From positions 1 to 64,000 of the forward strand of contig NZ_AYMU01000025.1 in the NCBI RefSeq assembly GCF_000633395.1: a stretch of 64,000 bases of DNA. Direction: 5' to 3'. The notes under the pieces are model-generated. The model was not told the origin of the DNA. It saw nothing but the letters and a program-made list of their open reading frames with translations, and made no database searches. Both the position numbers and the translations under genes were made by a program. The DNA comes from Pseudomonas sp. PH1b. Its GTDB lineage: Bacteria; Pseudomonadota; Gammaproteobacteria; Pseudomonadales; Pseudomonadaceae. Below, one piece after another: positions 16,519 to 24,420 of this stretch (its first letter is position 1; every line of letters begins with the position of its first letter).

Positions 16519-17259
16519 ATGACCAGCCAAACTGCAACTTATGATTCCATCGGTGAACGCTTTGAAGACTTTACCGACACCGCTTCGCAACGCTCGGTAG
16601 AGACCGAGACCTTCTTCCACATGGTCGGGGACATCAAGGGCAAGTCCGTCCTCGACCTGGCCTGCGGCTTCGGTTACTTCGGCCGTGAGCTGTATCACCA
16701 GGGCGCCAGCAAAGTGGTGGGGGTGGACATCTCCTCGTCAATGATCGAGTTGGCCCGCAAGGAGTCGGCCCGCAACGGGGAAACCATCGAGTACCACGTC
16801 GCCAACGTCTGCGACATGGGCGTGCTGGGGAACTTCGACCGTGTCACCGCGGCCTGGCTGTTCAACTACGCGCAATCGCCACAAGAGCTGGAAGCCATGT
16901 TCAAGGTGGTGGCCAGGAACATGGTGCCCGGCGGCAAGCTGATTGCCTACACCGTGGACCCGGGCTTCCAGCTGCAGCGCGGCAACTTCACCAAGTACGG
17001 TGTCCACGTGCTCGATGAACAGCCCCACGCCGGCGGCTACCGGCACAACGCCGAATTCGTCACCCAACCGCCGAGCGCCTTCACCTTCCATCGCTGGAGC
17101 CGCGACACCTACGAGCACGCCATCCTCAAGGCCGGCTTCTCCAAGCTCCAATGGCAAAAGCCGATCATCTCCGTGGCCAACCGCGCCAAGCATCCTCAAG
17201 GCTACTGGGACGACTTCGAACGCAACTGCCTGCAAACCGGGCTGATCTGCACCCTCTGA
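16519..17259 (+). CDS. toxA: Toxoflavin N-methyltransferase ToxA
   Basis: The 246-residue protein is a class I SAM methyltransferase: motif I VLDLACGFGYFG (residues 44-55), VVGVDISSSMIELAR acidic loop, and a motif IV region around AAWLFNYAQ. Order and company (GTP cyclohydrolase II, RibD-like, WD-repeat and SUMF1-fold genes) identify it as ToxA. In Burkholderia glumae ToxA carries out the last two N-methylations of toxoflavin. It is the first gene of the toxA-D-B-C-E set; toxD follows after 54 bases. Confidence 0.88.
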   Translation: MTSQTATYDSIGERFEDFTDTASQRSVETETFFHMVGDIKGKSVLDLACGFGYFGRELYHQGASKVVGVDISSSMIELARKESARNGETIEYHVANVCDMGVLGNFDRVTAAWLFNYAQSPQELEAMFKVVARNMVPGGKLIAYTVDPGFQLQRGNFTKYGVHVLDEQPHAGGYRHNAEFVTQPPSAFTFHRWSRDTYEHAILKAGFSKLQWQKPIISVANRAKHPQGYWDDFERNCLQTGLICTL

Positions 17260-17313
17260 GCGACATGCGCTCTCGCCCACTCCACCTCAATCAGATGCAG
17301 GACAAGAAGTACT

Positions 17314-18321
17314 ATGAATTCCAAGGGTTTTGCTCACTGGCCAGTGTTCGACGGCCCCCTGACAGCGGAAATGACCGACAGGCAATTGATGGGCCTTGCG
17401 GAACATTTCCAGCCAGGCGCCGAGCTTTCACTGCCACTGGCCGTCTGGCGACAGCTGTCGGACAAATCAGCCGAACAGCTGGCCCTGGGGGTGGAAAACC
17501 CTGACTCGCCCCTGCCCTGGCGGCTGGCCTCGGCCCGCCTCCTGGCGCAGACCATGGACCCGCGCCTGGATGTGCTCAACCCGCCGATGATCACCATCGA
17601 GGGCGGTCGCGTCGAGATCGGTCTGGAGGAGTCGGCGATCCCCAAGGTGATGCAGGCCATGCAGGGCCTGGGACTGGATCGCAGCTGGATTGAAAAGGAA
17701 GCGCCCCGCCACGCGGTCGAGCTGCAGCCCTATGGCATCGGCAAGTACCCGGTGACCAACCTGGAATACCGGGCCTTTCTTGAAGACTCACAGCATCCGG
17801 CGATCCCGGGCAACTGGCAGTTTGGCCAGTTCCCCAGCGAGCGCGCCAACCACCCGGTCTATGGCCTGAGCGCCGAGGACGCCGACGCCTATGCCCGCTG
17901 GCTGTCCGAGCGCACCGGCCGGGCATTCCGCCTGCCCACGGAAGCGGAGTGGGAGTTTGCCGCCGCCGGCCATGAAAACCTCGAGTTCCCCTGGGGTGAG
18001 CGCTTCTTGCCGCTGCACGCCAACACCGCGGAAATGGGCCTGTTCACCACTACCCCGGTGGGGGCCCTGCCGGAAGGCGCCTCCCCCTTCGGCTGCATGG
18101 ACATGGCCGGCAACGTCGAGGAGTACGTTGCTGACGACTACGCCCCCTACCCCGGTGGCAAAGCCGTCACCGACGATCTGGTGACCGTGGTCGGCACTCA
18201 CCGAATAGCCCGCGGCGGCAGCTTCACGCGCTTTCGCGATCTGGCTCGCAACTGCCGTAGACACGGCAAATACCCAAGGGAGATCTACGTCATGGGCTTC
18301 CGGCTCGCCGAGAGCCTCTAA
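17314..18321 (+). CDS. toxD: Toxoflavin biosynthesis protein ToxD (SUMF1/formylglycine-generating-enzyme fold)
   Basis: The 335-residue protein has an N-terminal ~80-residue helical region and a C-terminal FGE-sulfatase/SUMF1 fold. Landmarks are ITIEGGRVEIGLEE, VTNLEYRAFLED, HPVYGLSAEDADAYARWLS, FRLPTEAEWEFAAAG, FGCMDMAGNVEEYVADDY and ARGGSFTRFRD to YVMGFRLAESL. The paired cysteines that bind copper in true formylglycine-generating enzymes are not evident: the segment after ARGGS has one Cys, in NCRRH. So it is not a classical FGE. It is essential-type cargo of tox clusters, but its reaction is not settled to my knowledge. Confidence 0.85.
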   Translation: MNSKGFAHWPVFDGPLTAEMTDRQLMGLAEHFQPGAELSLPLAVWRQLSDKSAEQLALGVENPDSPLPWRLASARLLAQTMDPRLDVLNPPMITIEGGRVEIGLEESAIPKVMQAMQGLGLDRSWIEKEAPRHAVELQPYGIGKYPVTNLEYRAFLEDSQHPAIPGNWQFGQFPSERANHPVYGLSAEDADAYARWLSERTGRAFRLPTEAEWEFAAAGHENLEFPWGERFLPLHANTAEMGLFTTTPVGALPEGASPFGCMDMAGNVEEYVADDYAPYPGGKAVTDDLVTVVGTHRIARGGSFTRFRDLARNCRRHGKYPREIYVMGFRLAESL

Positions 18322-18386
18322 CGCGCAACTTCACTTTTACTGCCAAACAATTACACGTTCGACATCAGAGAACGGAAGGGATATCC

Positions 18387-18986
18387 ATGAACAGCCTCAG
18401 TGTCAGAAACCAGGTCAACATACCGCTGAATGACTCGACCATTCCGGGCATCTTCTACAGCTTCAGCGGCCTGGATGCTGCGCAGGAACACATCTTGATC
18501 AAACTGGGACCGGTCAATGACCGCAGTCCCCTGGTACGCATTCACTCCGAATGCCTGACCGGGGATGTCTTCCAGTCCCAGCGGTGCGATTGCGGGCCAC
18601 AGCTCAGCGAGTCGATTTCCCGCATGCAGGAAGAAGGCGGCTACCTGATCTACCTGCGCCAGGAAGGGCGCGGAATCGGCCTGTACGCCAAGCTGGATGC
18701 CTATCGCCTGCAAGACGGCGGCATGGACACCTTCGAAGCCAACAGCCACTTGAACTTCCCCGAGGACGGCCGGGACTTCTCCATGGCCGCCAAGATGCTC
18801 AAAGCGGTCAACGTGCATACCTGCCGCCTGATCACCAACAACCCGGACAAGGTCCAGTCCCTCAAGGACAACGGCATTGCGGTAGACACCATCATCCCCA
18901 CCGGGGTCTTCCTCACCCGGCACAACACCCACTACCTGCAAGCCAAGAAAGACAAGAAAAACCACGTCATCGACCTGCTCAAGTAG
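18387..18986 (+). CDS. toxB: GTP cyclohydrolase II ToxB (RibA paralog)
   Basis: The 199-residue enzyme has the GTP cyclohydrolase II zinc site HSECLTGDVFQSQRCDCG (C56, C67, C69) and the RQEGRGIGL motif, plus LITNNPDKVQSL near the C-terminus. It opens GTP to 2,5-diamino-6-ribosylamino-4-pyrimidinone phosphate, the shared first step of riboflavin and toxoflavin formation. It has an AAGGGA ribosome site. The clustering with toxA, C, D and E separates it from a housekeeping ribA. Confidence 0.9.
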   Translation: MNSLSVRNQVNIPLNDSTIPGIFYSFSGLDAAQEHILIKLGPVNDRSPLVRIHSECLTGDVFQSQRCDCGPQLSESISRMQEEGGYLIYLRQEGRGIGLYAKLDAYRLQDGGMDTFEANSHLNFPEDGRDFSMAAKMLKAVNVHTCRLITNNPDKVQSLKDNGIAVDTIIPTGVFLTRHNTHYLQAKKDKKNHVIDLLK

Positions 18987-19066
18987 CCGAGCCAGCCTCC
19001 CCCGCCCCTGCGGAAAGGGGGACGGCTGCCCGCAATAAGCCAACCCAATTATTAAGGATAATAATC

Positions 19067-20770
19067 ATGAGACATTTCGGGCCTATCAGCGGTATCGCCA
19101 CCTTCAAGGACACCTACGTCGCCACCGCCGGCTACGACAACCAGGTCATTCTCTGGGACGCCAGGACCAAGACCCCGATCCAGCGGGTACTCCACGACCA
19201 CCTGGCCAACCAGTGCGCCTTCAACGCCACCGGCACCCTGCTGGTCAGTGCCAGCAGCGACTACACCGCACGGGTCTGGGAGGTGCCGTCCCTGCGCCTG
19301 AAGAGCGTGCTGATCGGCCATGACGACGACATCGAGATGGCGGCGTTCTCCCCTGACGGCCAGACCATCGCCACCTGCTCGCGCGACCACAGCATTCGTC
19401 TGTTCGACCTCAACGGCCAGACCCGGAAGATCCTCCTGGGCCACACCGCCGACGTGATCTCGGTGTGCTGGGCCGCCGACGGCCAGACCCTGGTGTCGAG
19501 CAGCGATGACGGCTCGATCCGCCGCTGGGACGCCAACACCGGGCAGCAACTGGAAGCCATCGACCTGGGCGGGGTGGAAACCGACACCGTGGCCCTGTCA
19601 CGCGAAGGCATCATTTTCGCCGGTGACGACGAGGGCAAGATCTCCATCATCAGCCCCACCGGCAGGCAACTGCAGCCCGCCCACAGCGCCGGGATCAAGC
19701 GCATCATCTGGAACGACGCCCAGCGCCTGCTGATCAGCCTCAGCTACGACCGCTCCGTGATGCTCTGGCACCTGGGGCAGGACGGCACCCTGGCCAAGAC
19801 CGCCGAGACCTCGCTGCCGAGCATCATCTGGCCACGCAGCTGCGCCCTGCTGGGCAGCCACCGCATCGCCTTCGTCACCTTCGGCTCCAGCTACGCCACC
19901 TGGGACTTTGCCACCCAGACCTGGGATCTGGACGGTATCGAGCCGGCGATCAGCCTCAACGCCGTGGCCGTGGTCGGCGAAGACGTCTACAGCATCGGCG
20001 ATGCCGGCACCCTGCACATCAACGGCCAGGCCAGCGTCAACGCCGGCAGCCTGTGCAACTTCCTGCTGCCCTTTGGCGACAGCGTGCTCACCGGCGGCCA
20101 GATGGGCAGCGTGTTCGACGCCCGTACCGGCGCCGTGCTGCACCAGCATCGCTCGCCCCTGAACTGCGGGACCACCTTCATCAAGGACGGTCAGTTGCAC
20201 GCGGCCATCGGCACCTACACCGGCGAGGCGCTGATCTTCTCCCTGGAACACCAGCAGCCGCGCTTCCTCACCGAAGTGCGCATGCACGAGAACGCCATCA
20301 AGGGCATCGCCGCCGACGAAACCTACCTGTTCAGCGTTTGCGCCACTGCGGCGGCGGCGTTCTTCCGGATCGCCGACTTCGAACTGGAAACCTACCTGGA
20401 CAAGGCCCACGAGCGGATTTCCAACGGCTGCACGCAGATCCAGGGCGGGTTCGCCAGCATTGGCCGCGACTTGAAACTGCGCCTGTGGCGCGATGGGGCC
20501 AGCGAGGTGTTCGACACGCCCCACAGCCACTCGATCAAGTGCATCGCCATCTCCAAGGACCGTTCACTGATTGCCACCGGCAGCTACGGCGGCACCGTGG
20601 CGGTCTTCGACCTGGACAAGCGCGTGTGGGCAAGCGTCGAGAAACCCACCGCCAGTGGCATTTCGTGCCTGATCCACGATGCCAGCGGCGAGGGTTTCCT
20701 GGCCAGTGCCTACGATGGCCGGATCTATCCGATCAACCCTCCGGCCGCCGCCCAGTCGTCGCGCTCATGA
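19067..20770 (+). CDS. toxC: WD-repeat protein ToxC
   Basis: The 567-residue protein consists almost entirely of WD40-type repeats. Examples are VATAGYDNQVILWDART, LVSASSDYTARVWEVPS, IATCSRDHSIRLFDLNG, LVSSSDDGSIRRWDANT, LISLSYDRSVMLWHLG and IATGSYGGTVAVFDLDK. It probably folds as one or two beta-propellers. Bacterial toxC genes are found in toxoflavin clusters but have no known catalytic motif; a scaffold or an unrecognised enzyme role is possible. The start at 19067 has an AAGGA ribosome site; the long upstream frame through toxB is a shadow. The stop overlaps the toxE start (ATGA). Confidence 0.87.
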   Translation: MRHFGPISGIATFKDTYVATAGYDNQVILWDARTKTPIQRVLHDHLANQCAFNATGTLLVSASSDYTARVWEVPSLRLKSVLIGHDDDIEMAAFSPDGQTIATCSRDHSIRLFDLNGQTRKILLGHTADVISVCWAADGQTLVSSSDDGSIRRWDANTGQQLEAIDLGGVETDTVALSREGIIFAGDDEGKISIISPTGRQLQPAHSAGIKRIIWNDAQRLLISLSYDRSVMLWHLGQDGTLAKTAETSLPSIIWPRSCALLGSHRIAFVTFGSSYATWDFATQTWDLDGIEPAISLNAVAVVGEDVYSIGDAGTLHINGQASVNAGSLCNFLLPFGDSVLTGGQMGSVFDARTGAVLHQHRSPLNCGTTFIKDGQLHAAIGTYTGEALIFSLEHQQPRFLTEVRMHENAIKGIAADETYLFSVCATAAAAFFRIADFELETYLDKAHERISNGCTQIQGGFASIGRDLKLRLWRDGASEVFDTPHSHSIKCIAISKDRSLIATGSYGGTVAVFDLDKRVWASVEKPTASGISCLIHDASGEGFLASAYDGRIYPINPPAAAQSSRS

Positions 20771-21873
20771 GCTATTTCAGCGAGCTCGACTTCCAGCACA
20801 TGCAGCATGCATTGCTGCTGGCCGAGCGGGGCAGCCACTCCACCTGGCCCAACCCGCGGGTGGGCTGCGTGATCGCCCACGGCTCGCAGGTGGTCGGCGA
20901 GGGCTGGCATCGCCAGGCGGGCGGGCCCCATGCCGAAGTGTTCGCCCTGCGCCAGGCCGGCAGCCTGGCGCGGGGCGCCACCGCCTACGTGACCATGGAG
21001 CCCTGCAGCCATATCGGGCGTACCGGGGCCTGTCACCAGGCCCTGATCGACAGCGGTGTGAGCAGTGTGGTGGTGGCCCACCAGGACCCGTTCAAGCAGG
21101 TCAACGGCCAGGGCATCAGCCACCTGCGCAACGCCGGGATCGAGGTTCGGGTCGGCCTGCTGGAATCAGCGGCGCAGGAACTGAACCGGGGGTTTCTGTC
21201 CACGGTGCGGCGCCAGCGGCCCTGGGTCCAACTGAAGATGGGCATGAGCCTGGACGGGCGCACGGCCCTGGACAACGGGCGTTCGAAGTGGATCACCAGC
21301 GACCGCGCACGGGCCGATGTGCAGTATTGGCGGGCCCGCAGTTCGGCGATCCTGACCGGCAGTGGCACGGTCCTCGCCGATGATCCGCAACTGACCGTGC
21401 GCCAGCTGTCCTCGGCCCAGGCCCTGCCGCCGGTGCGGGTGATCCTCGACAGCCAGGGACGGGTGCCGCCGACGGCCCGAGTATTCGACGGCCAGGCGCC
21501 GAGCCTGCATGTGGTGCACCGCGACAGCCCCCTGGCCAGTGCGGACAACCCGCAAGTGCTGGGCCTTCCCGCAGATGAACAGGGCCTGGACCTGCAGCAA
21601 CTGATGCTCGATCTCAGCCAGCGCGGCTTGCACGACCTGATGGTCGAGGCCGGACCGACGCTGGCCGGCAGCCTGCTCCAGGCGCAGCTGGTGGATGAGC
21701 TGCTGCTGTACGTCGCCCCGCGCCTGCTGGGCGACCTGGCACGCCCACTGGTGCACCTGCCGCTGTTCGAGCGTCTGGAACAGACCCTGGACTTCAGCTT
21801 GTACGACGTCAGCCAGCTGGGGCCGGATTTGCGCCTGCGCCTGCGCCCGGCTCAGCCGCCGAGCGCGCTATGA
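20767..21873 (+). CDS. toxE: RibD-like deaminase/reductase ToxE
   Basis: The 368-residue protein has an N-terminal zinc deaminase domain, with PHAEVFAL (H55, E57) and PCSHIGRTGAC (C80, C89), and a C-terminal reductase domain (LKMGMSLDGRTALDNGRSKWITS, then LMVEAGPTLAGSLLQ). It should deaminate and reduce the ToxB product as RibD does in riboflavin synthesis. The ATG overlaps the toxC stop. Its 3' end overlaps the convergent toxR gene by 22 bases. Confidence 0.9.
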   Translation: MSYFSELDFQHMQHALLLAERGSHSTWPNPRVGCVIAHGSQVVGEGWHRQAGGPHAEVFALRQAGSLARGATAYVTMEPCSHIGRTGACHQALIDSGVSSVVVAHQDPFKQVNGQGISHLRNAGIEVRVGLLESAAQELNRGFLSTVRRQRPWVQLKMGMSLDGRTALDNGRSKWITSDRARADVQYWRARSSAILTGSGTVLADDPQLTVRQLSSAQALPPVRVILDSQGRVPPTARVFDGQAPSLHVVHRDSPLASADNPQVLGLPADEQGLDLQQLMLDLSQRGLHDLMVEAGPTLAGSLLQAQLVDELLLYVAPRLLGDLARPLVHLPLFERLEQTLDFSLYDVSQLGPDLRLRLRPAQPPSAL

Positions 21874-22778
21874 GCCACCACCTGCTTGACCTGCTCGCGC
21901 AACCAGACATGGGCCGGCTCATTGTCGAAACGCTGGTGCCAGATCTGCACAAAGGGAAACGGCGGAATCGGCAGCGGCGGTCGCAACTGGACCAGGTCCT
22001 GATTGAGCAGTGCATCGTCCAGGGTCCGGGTCGCCACCGTAAGGATCAGGTCGGTGTTATGGATCATGCTCGGCGCAGTGCGCCAGTGGGGCACGCTGAC
22101 GGCAATCCGCCGCTGCAGCCCCTCGTCGCGCAGCAGGCTGTCCACCTCGCCATTGGCGCTGCCGTCCATCGACACCAGGATGTGGGGCCGGGCCAGGTAA
22201 CTGTCCAGGTCCAGTACGCCATCGGCCGGCAGGGTGCGGCGGTCCAGGAGGCAGGAGAAGGTTTCCTCGAACAGCACCTCGGTGGAGATGTCGCCCGAGA
22301 GATTGGGAAACACCCCCAGGGCCAGGTCGATCTTGCCCTGGGACACCTGCTCGAACATGCCGTGCCGACTGTCCTGGGTGACCAGCAAGGTGGTGTTCGG
22401 CGCGTCGCGGCGCAAACGCACCAGCAGGCTGGGCAGGATGATCGCCGCGCCATAGTCGGACATTGCCAGGGTGAAGATGCGCTGGGAGCTGGCAGGGTCG
22501 AAGTCGATGGACTTGCCGAACAGGGTTTCGATCTGGCTGAGGATTTCCCGCAGCGGTTCCTGGATGTTCTTCGCCAGGGAACTGAGCACCAGTTCGCTGC
22601 CGCGGCGAATCAGGATCGGATCGTCCAGCAGCACGCGCAACTTGCCCAGCGAGTGGCTGATGGCCGGCTGGCTCAAGTGCAGGCGCAAGGCGGTGCGGGT
22701 GACGTGTTTTTCGGTCAGCAGCGCGTCAAGCACCACCAACAGATTCAAATCGATATTACGCAGTAAGACCGTGACCAT
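21852..22778 (-). CDS. toxR: LysR-type regulator ToxR of the tox cluster
   Basis: The 308-residue protein has an N-terminal winged HTH (DLNLLVVLDALLTEKHVTRT, RLHLSQPAISHSLGKLRVLL) and a C-terminal substrate-binding fold. It resembles NodD-like LysR members. In B. glumae the LysR protein ToxR activates the tox operons with toxoflavin as co-inducer; the position here, between toxE and the divergent VOC/RND genes, fits that role. It is not the cholera ToxR. Start ATG at 22776-22778. Confidence 0.85.
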   Translation of the reverse strand: MVTVLLRNIDLNLLVVLDALLTEKHVTRTALRLHLSQPAISHSLGKLRVLLDDPILIRRGSELVLSSLAKNIQEPLREILSQIETLFGKSIDFDPASSQRIFTLAMSDYGAAIILPSLLVRLRRDAPNTTLLVTQDSRHGMFEQVSQGKIDLALGVFPNLSGDISTEVLFEETFSCLLDRRTLPADGVLDLDSYLARPHILVSMDGSANGEVDSLLRDEGLQRRIAVSVPHWRTAPSMIHNTDLILTVATRTLDDALLNQDLVQLRPPLPIPPFPFVQIWHQRFDNEPAHVWLREQVKQVVAHSALGG

Positions 22779-22787
22779 CCTGTCATT

Positions 22788-22800
22788 TCCAACTCAGGGA
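22788..22800 (+). promoter_or_regulatory. Candidate LysR box (T-N11-A) between toxR and the VOC gene
   Basis: In the 46-base gap between divergent genes, TCCAACTCAGGGA fits T-N11-A and is preceded by ATTT, like the dyad before toxA (16469-16486). A short GGGA..TCCC repeat overlaps it (22797-22810). The match is degenerate, so this is a suggestion only. Confidence 0.3.
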
Positions 22801-22824
22801 GCAACGTCCCAAAAGGAGCAACAC

Positions 22825-23238
22825 ATGCTTCAACTCAAACGAATTATTGAAACAGCCCTCTACGTGAACGATCTCGACATTGCGCAGCAATTCTACGCGC
22901 AAACCTTCCAACTGGAGGTCATGGTCAAGAGCGATGTTCTGGTGGCGCTCAACATCGGCGACCAGAATACCCTGTTGCTGTTCAAGCGGGGGGCCTCCCT
23001 GCAGACCAAATACCTCAGCGGCGGCGAGATCCCGCCCCACGACGCCAGCGGGCGCATCCACGTGTGCTTCGCCATCGACCAGCAAGACATGCCGGCCTGG
23101 AAGGAACGCCTGGCCCGCGCCGGCATTCCCCTGGAGGGGCGCACCGAGTGGCCCAAGGGCGGCTCGAGCATCTACTTCCGCGATCCGGACCAGAACCTTG
23201 TCGAGCTGCTGACCCCCGGCTGCTGGCCGATCTACTGA
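22825..23238 (+). CDS. VOC-fold (glyoxalase/dioxygenase) protein, candidate toxoflavin-degrading self-protection enzyme
   Basis: The 137-residue protein is a single VOC (vicinal oxygen chelate) domain with a probable metal triad E9 (IIETALYV), H79 (GRIHVCFAI) and E127 (DQNLVELLTP). It sits next to toxR, divergent from it and upstream of the RND genes. Toxoflavin lyase TflA from Paenibacillus is a VOC metalloenzyme, and a toxoflavin-degrading gene named toxM has been described in P. protegens. This gene is the obvious candidate in this cluster, but I cannot confirm it is toxM. The start has AAGGAG. Confidence 0.7.
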   Translation: MLQLKRIIETALYVNDLDIAQQFYAQTFQLEVMVKSDVLVALNIGDQNTLLLFKRGASLQTKYLSGGEIPPHDASGRIHVCFAIDQQDMPAWKERLARAGIPLEGRTEWPKGGSSIYFRDPDQNLVELLTPGCWPIY

Positions 23239-23268
23239 AACTGCAATCGACTTCAAGGAGTGAATGTC

Positions 23269-24420
23269 ATGCTGCCCGTCGCTGTAACCAAGCACCCAGC
23301 CCTGCGCACGCGGCTGGTACTGATCGGCGCGCCGCTGCTTCTCGGCGGCCTGGCCTGGTGGCTGTGGCACGGAACCCGGCCCGACACCCCAGCCTACAGC
23401 CAGGCGCCGATCAAGGTCGCCGTGGCGACCGCCAGCACCCAGCCTTTCACCCGCTACCTGGAAGCGATCGGCGAACTGGAGGCGATCGAGCAAGTCAGCG
23501 TGCCGGCGGAAATCGGCGGACGCATCGTCGGCCTGCCGATCCAGTCTGGCCAGCGGGTCGAGCGCGGGCAGGTGCTGGTGCAGCTCAACGATGCCCCGCA
23601 GCGAGGCAACCTGTTGCGCCTGCAAGGCGAGATGGAGAACGCCCGGATCAGGCTGGAACGCTCGCGGCGCCTGGTCTCGGTCAACGCCACCTCCAGGGAG
23701 GCGTTCGACAATGCCCAGACCGAACTGTCCACCGCCAAGGGGGCCTTGCAGGCACTCCAGGCACAGATCGAACAGCGCACCATCCGTGCGCCCTTCGCCG
23801 GCACCCTGGGCATCCGCAAGGTGCACCTGGGCCAGTACGTGAACCCCGGCGACGTGTTGATCAACCTGATTGGCGACAAGGGGCTGTACCTGAACTTCAG
23901 CGTGCCGGAGCAGGCGCTGTCCCAGGTCAAGCCGGGAGCGGTACTGGAAGTGTTCCTCGACGCCCTGCCCGGTCAGGCGCTGAGTGCCGTGGTGACGTCC
24001 CTCGACCCGTTCCTCGATCGCACCCGTACCCTCAGCGTCCAGGCGCGCCTGCAAGACGCACCGGCCGCCGCCCTGCCCCGGATGTTCGCCCGGGTGCGCC
24101 TGGCGCAGCCGATGCCCCGCGAGACCCTGAGCGTGCCGGAAACCGCCGTGACCTATAACGCCTACGGGGAGGAGCTGTTCGTGGTCCAGCCGGGCCAGGA
24201 TCCCCAGGCCCCGCCGACAGTCCGACGCGTCTCGGTGAAGACCGGCGAGCGACGTGACGGTCGGGTGGTGATCGACAGCGGCCTGGCCGCAGGCGAACAG
24301 GTGGTGACGGCCGGGCAGATCAAGCTCAGTGATGGCGCCGCCATCGAGGCGGTGCAGCACAGCGTGCTCGGCGACTCGACCCGCGGTACGGCGGCCATTG
24401 CCACGGGAGAACGACCGTGA
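23269..24420 (+). CDS. RND efflux periplasmic adaptor subunit (tox cluster)
   Basis: The 383-residue membrane-fusion protein has an N-terminal anchor (LVLIGAPLLLGGLAWWLWHG). A barrel-sandwich/lipoyl domain follows (VPAEIGGRIVGLPIQSGQRVE), then an alpha-hairpin and the second lipoyl half with IRAPFAGTLGIRKVHLGQYV. It links the RND pump to an outer-membrane channel. The ATG at 23269 is placed 8 bases after AAGGAG; a GTG at 23260 overlaps that site. The stop overlaps the GTG start of the RND gene. It probably corresponds to an adaptor of the B. glumae toxFGHI efflux operon. Confidence 0.88.
   Translation: MLPVAVTKHPALRTRLVLIGAPLLLGGLAWWLWHGTRPDTPAYSQAPIKVAVATASTQPFTRYLEAIGELEAIEQVSVPAEIGGRIVGLPIQSGQRVERGQVLVQLNDAPQRGNLLRLQGEMENARIRLERSRRLVSVNATSREAFDNAQTELSTAKGALQALQAQIEQRTIRAPFAGTLGIRKVHLGQYVNPGDVLINLIGDKGLYLNFSVPEQALSQVKPGAVLEVFLDALPGQALSAVVTSLDPFLDRTRTLSVQARLQDAPAAALPRMFARVRLAQPMPRETLSVPETAVTYNAYGEELFVVQPGQDPQAPPTVRRVSVKTGERRDGRVVIDSGLAAGEQVVTAGQIKLSDGAAIEAVQHSVLGDSTRGTAAIATGERP

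Noticed and set aside
18551..19066. Upstream extension of toxC through toxB
   Set aside because: The frame is open but overlaps toxB out of frame; the WD repeats begin after ATG 19067, which has its own ribosome site.
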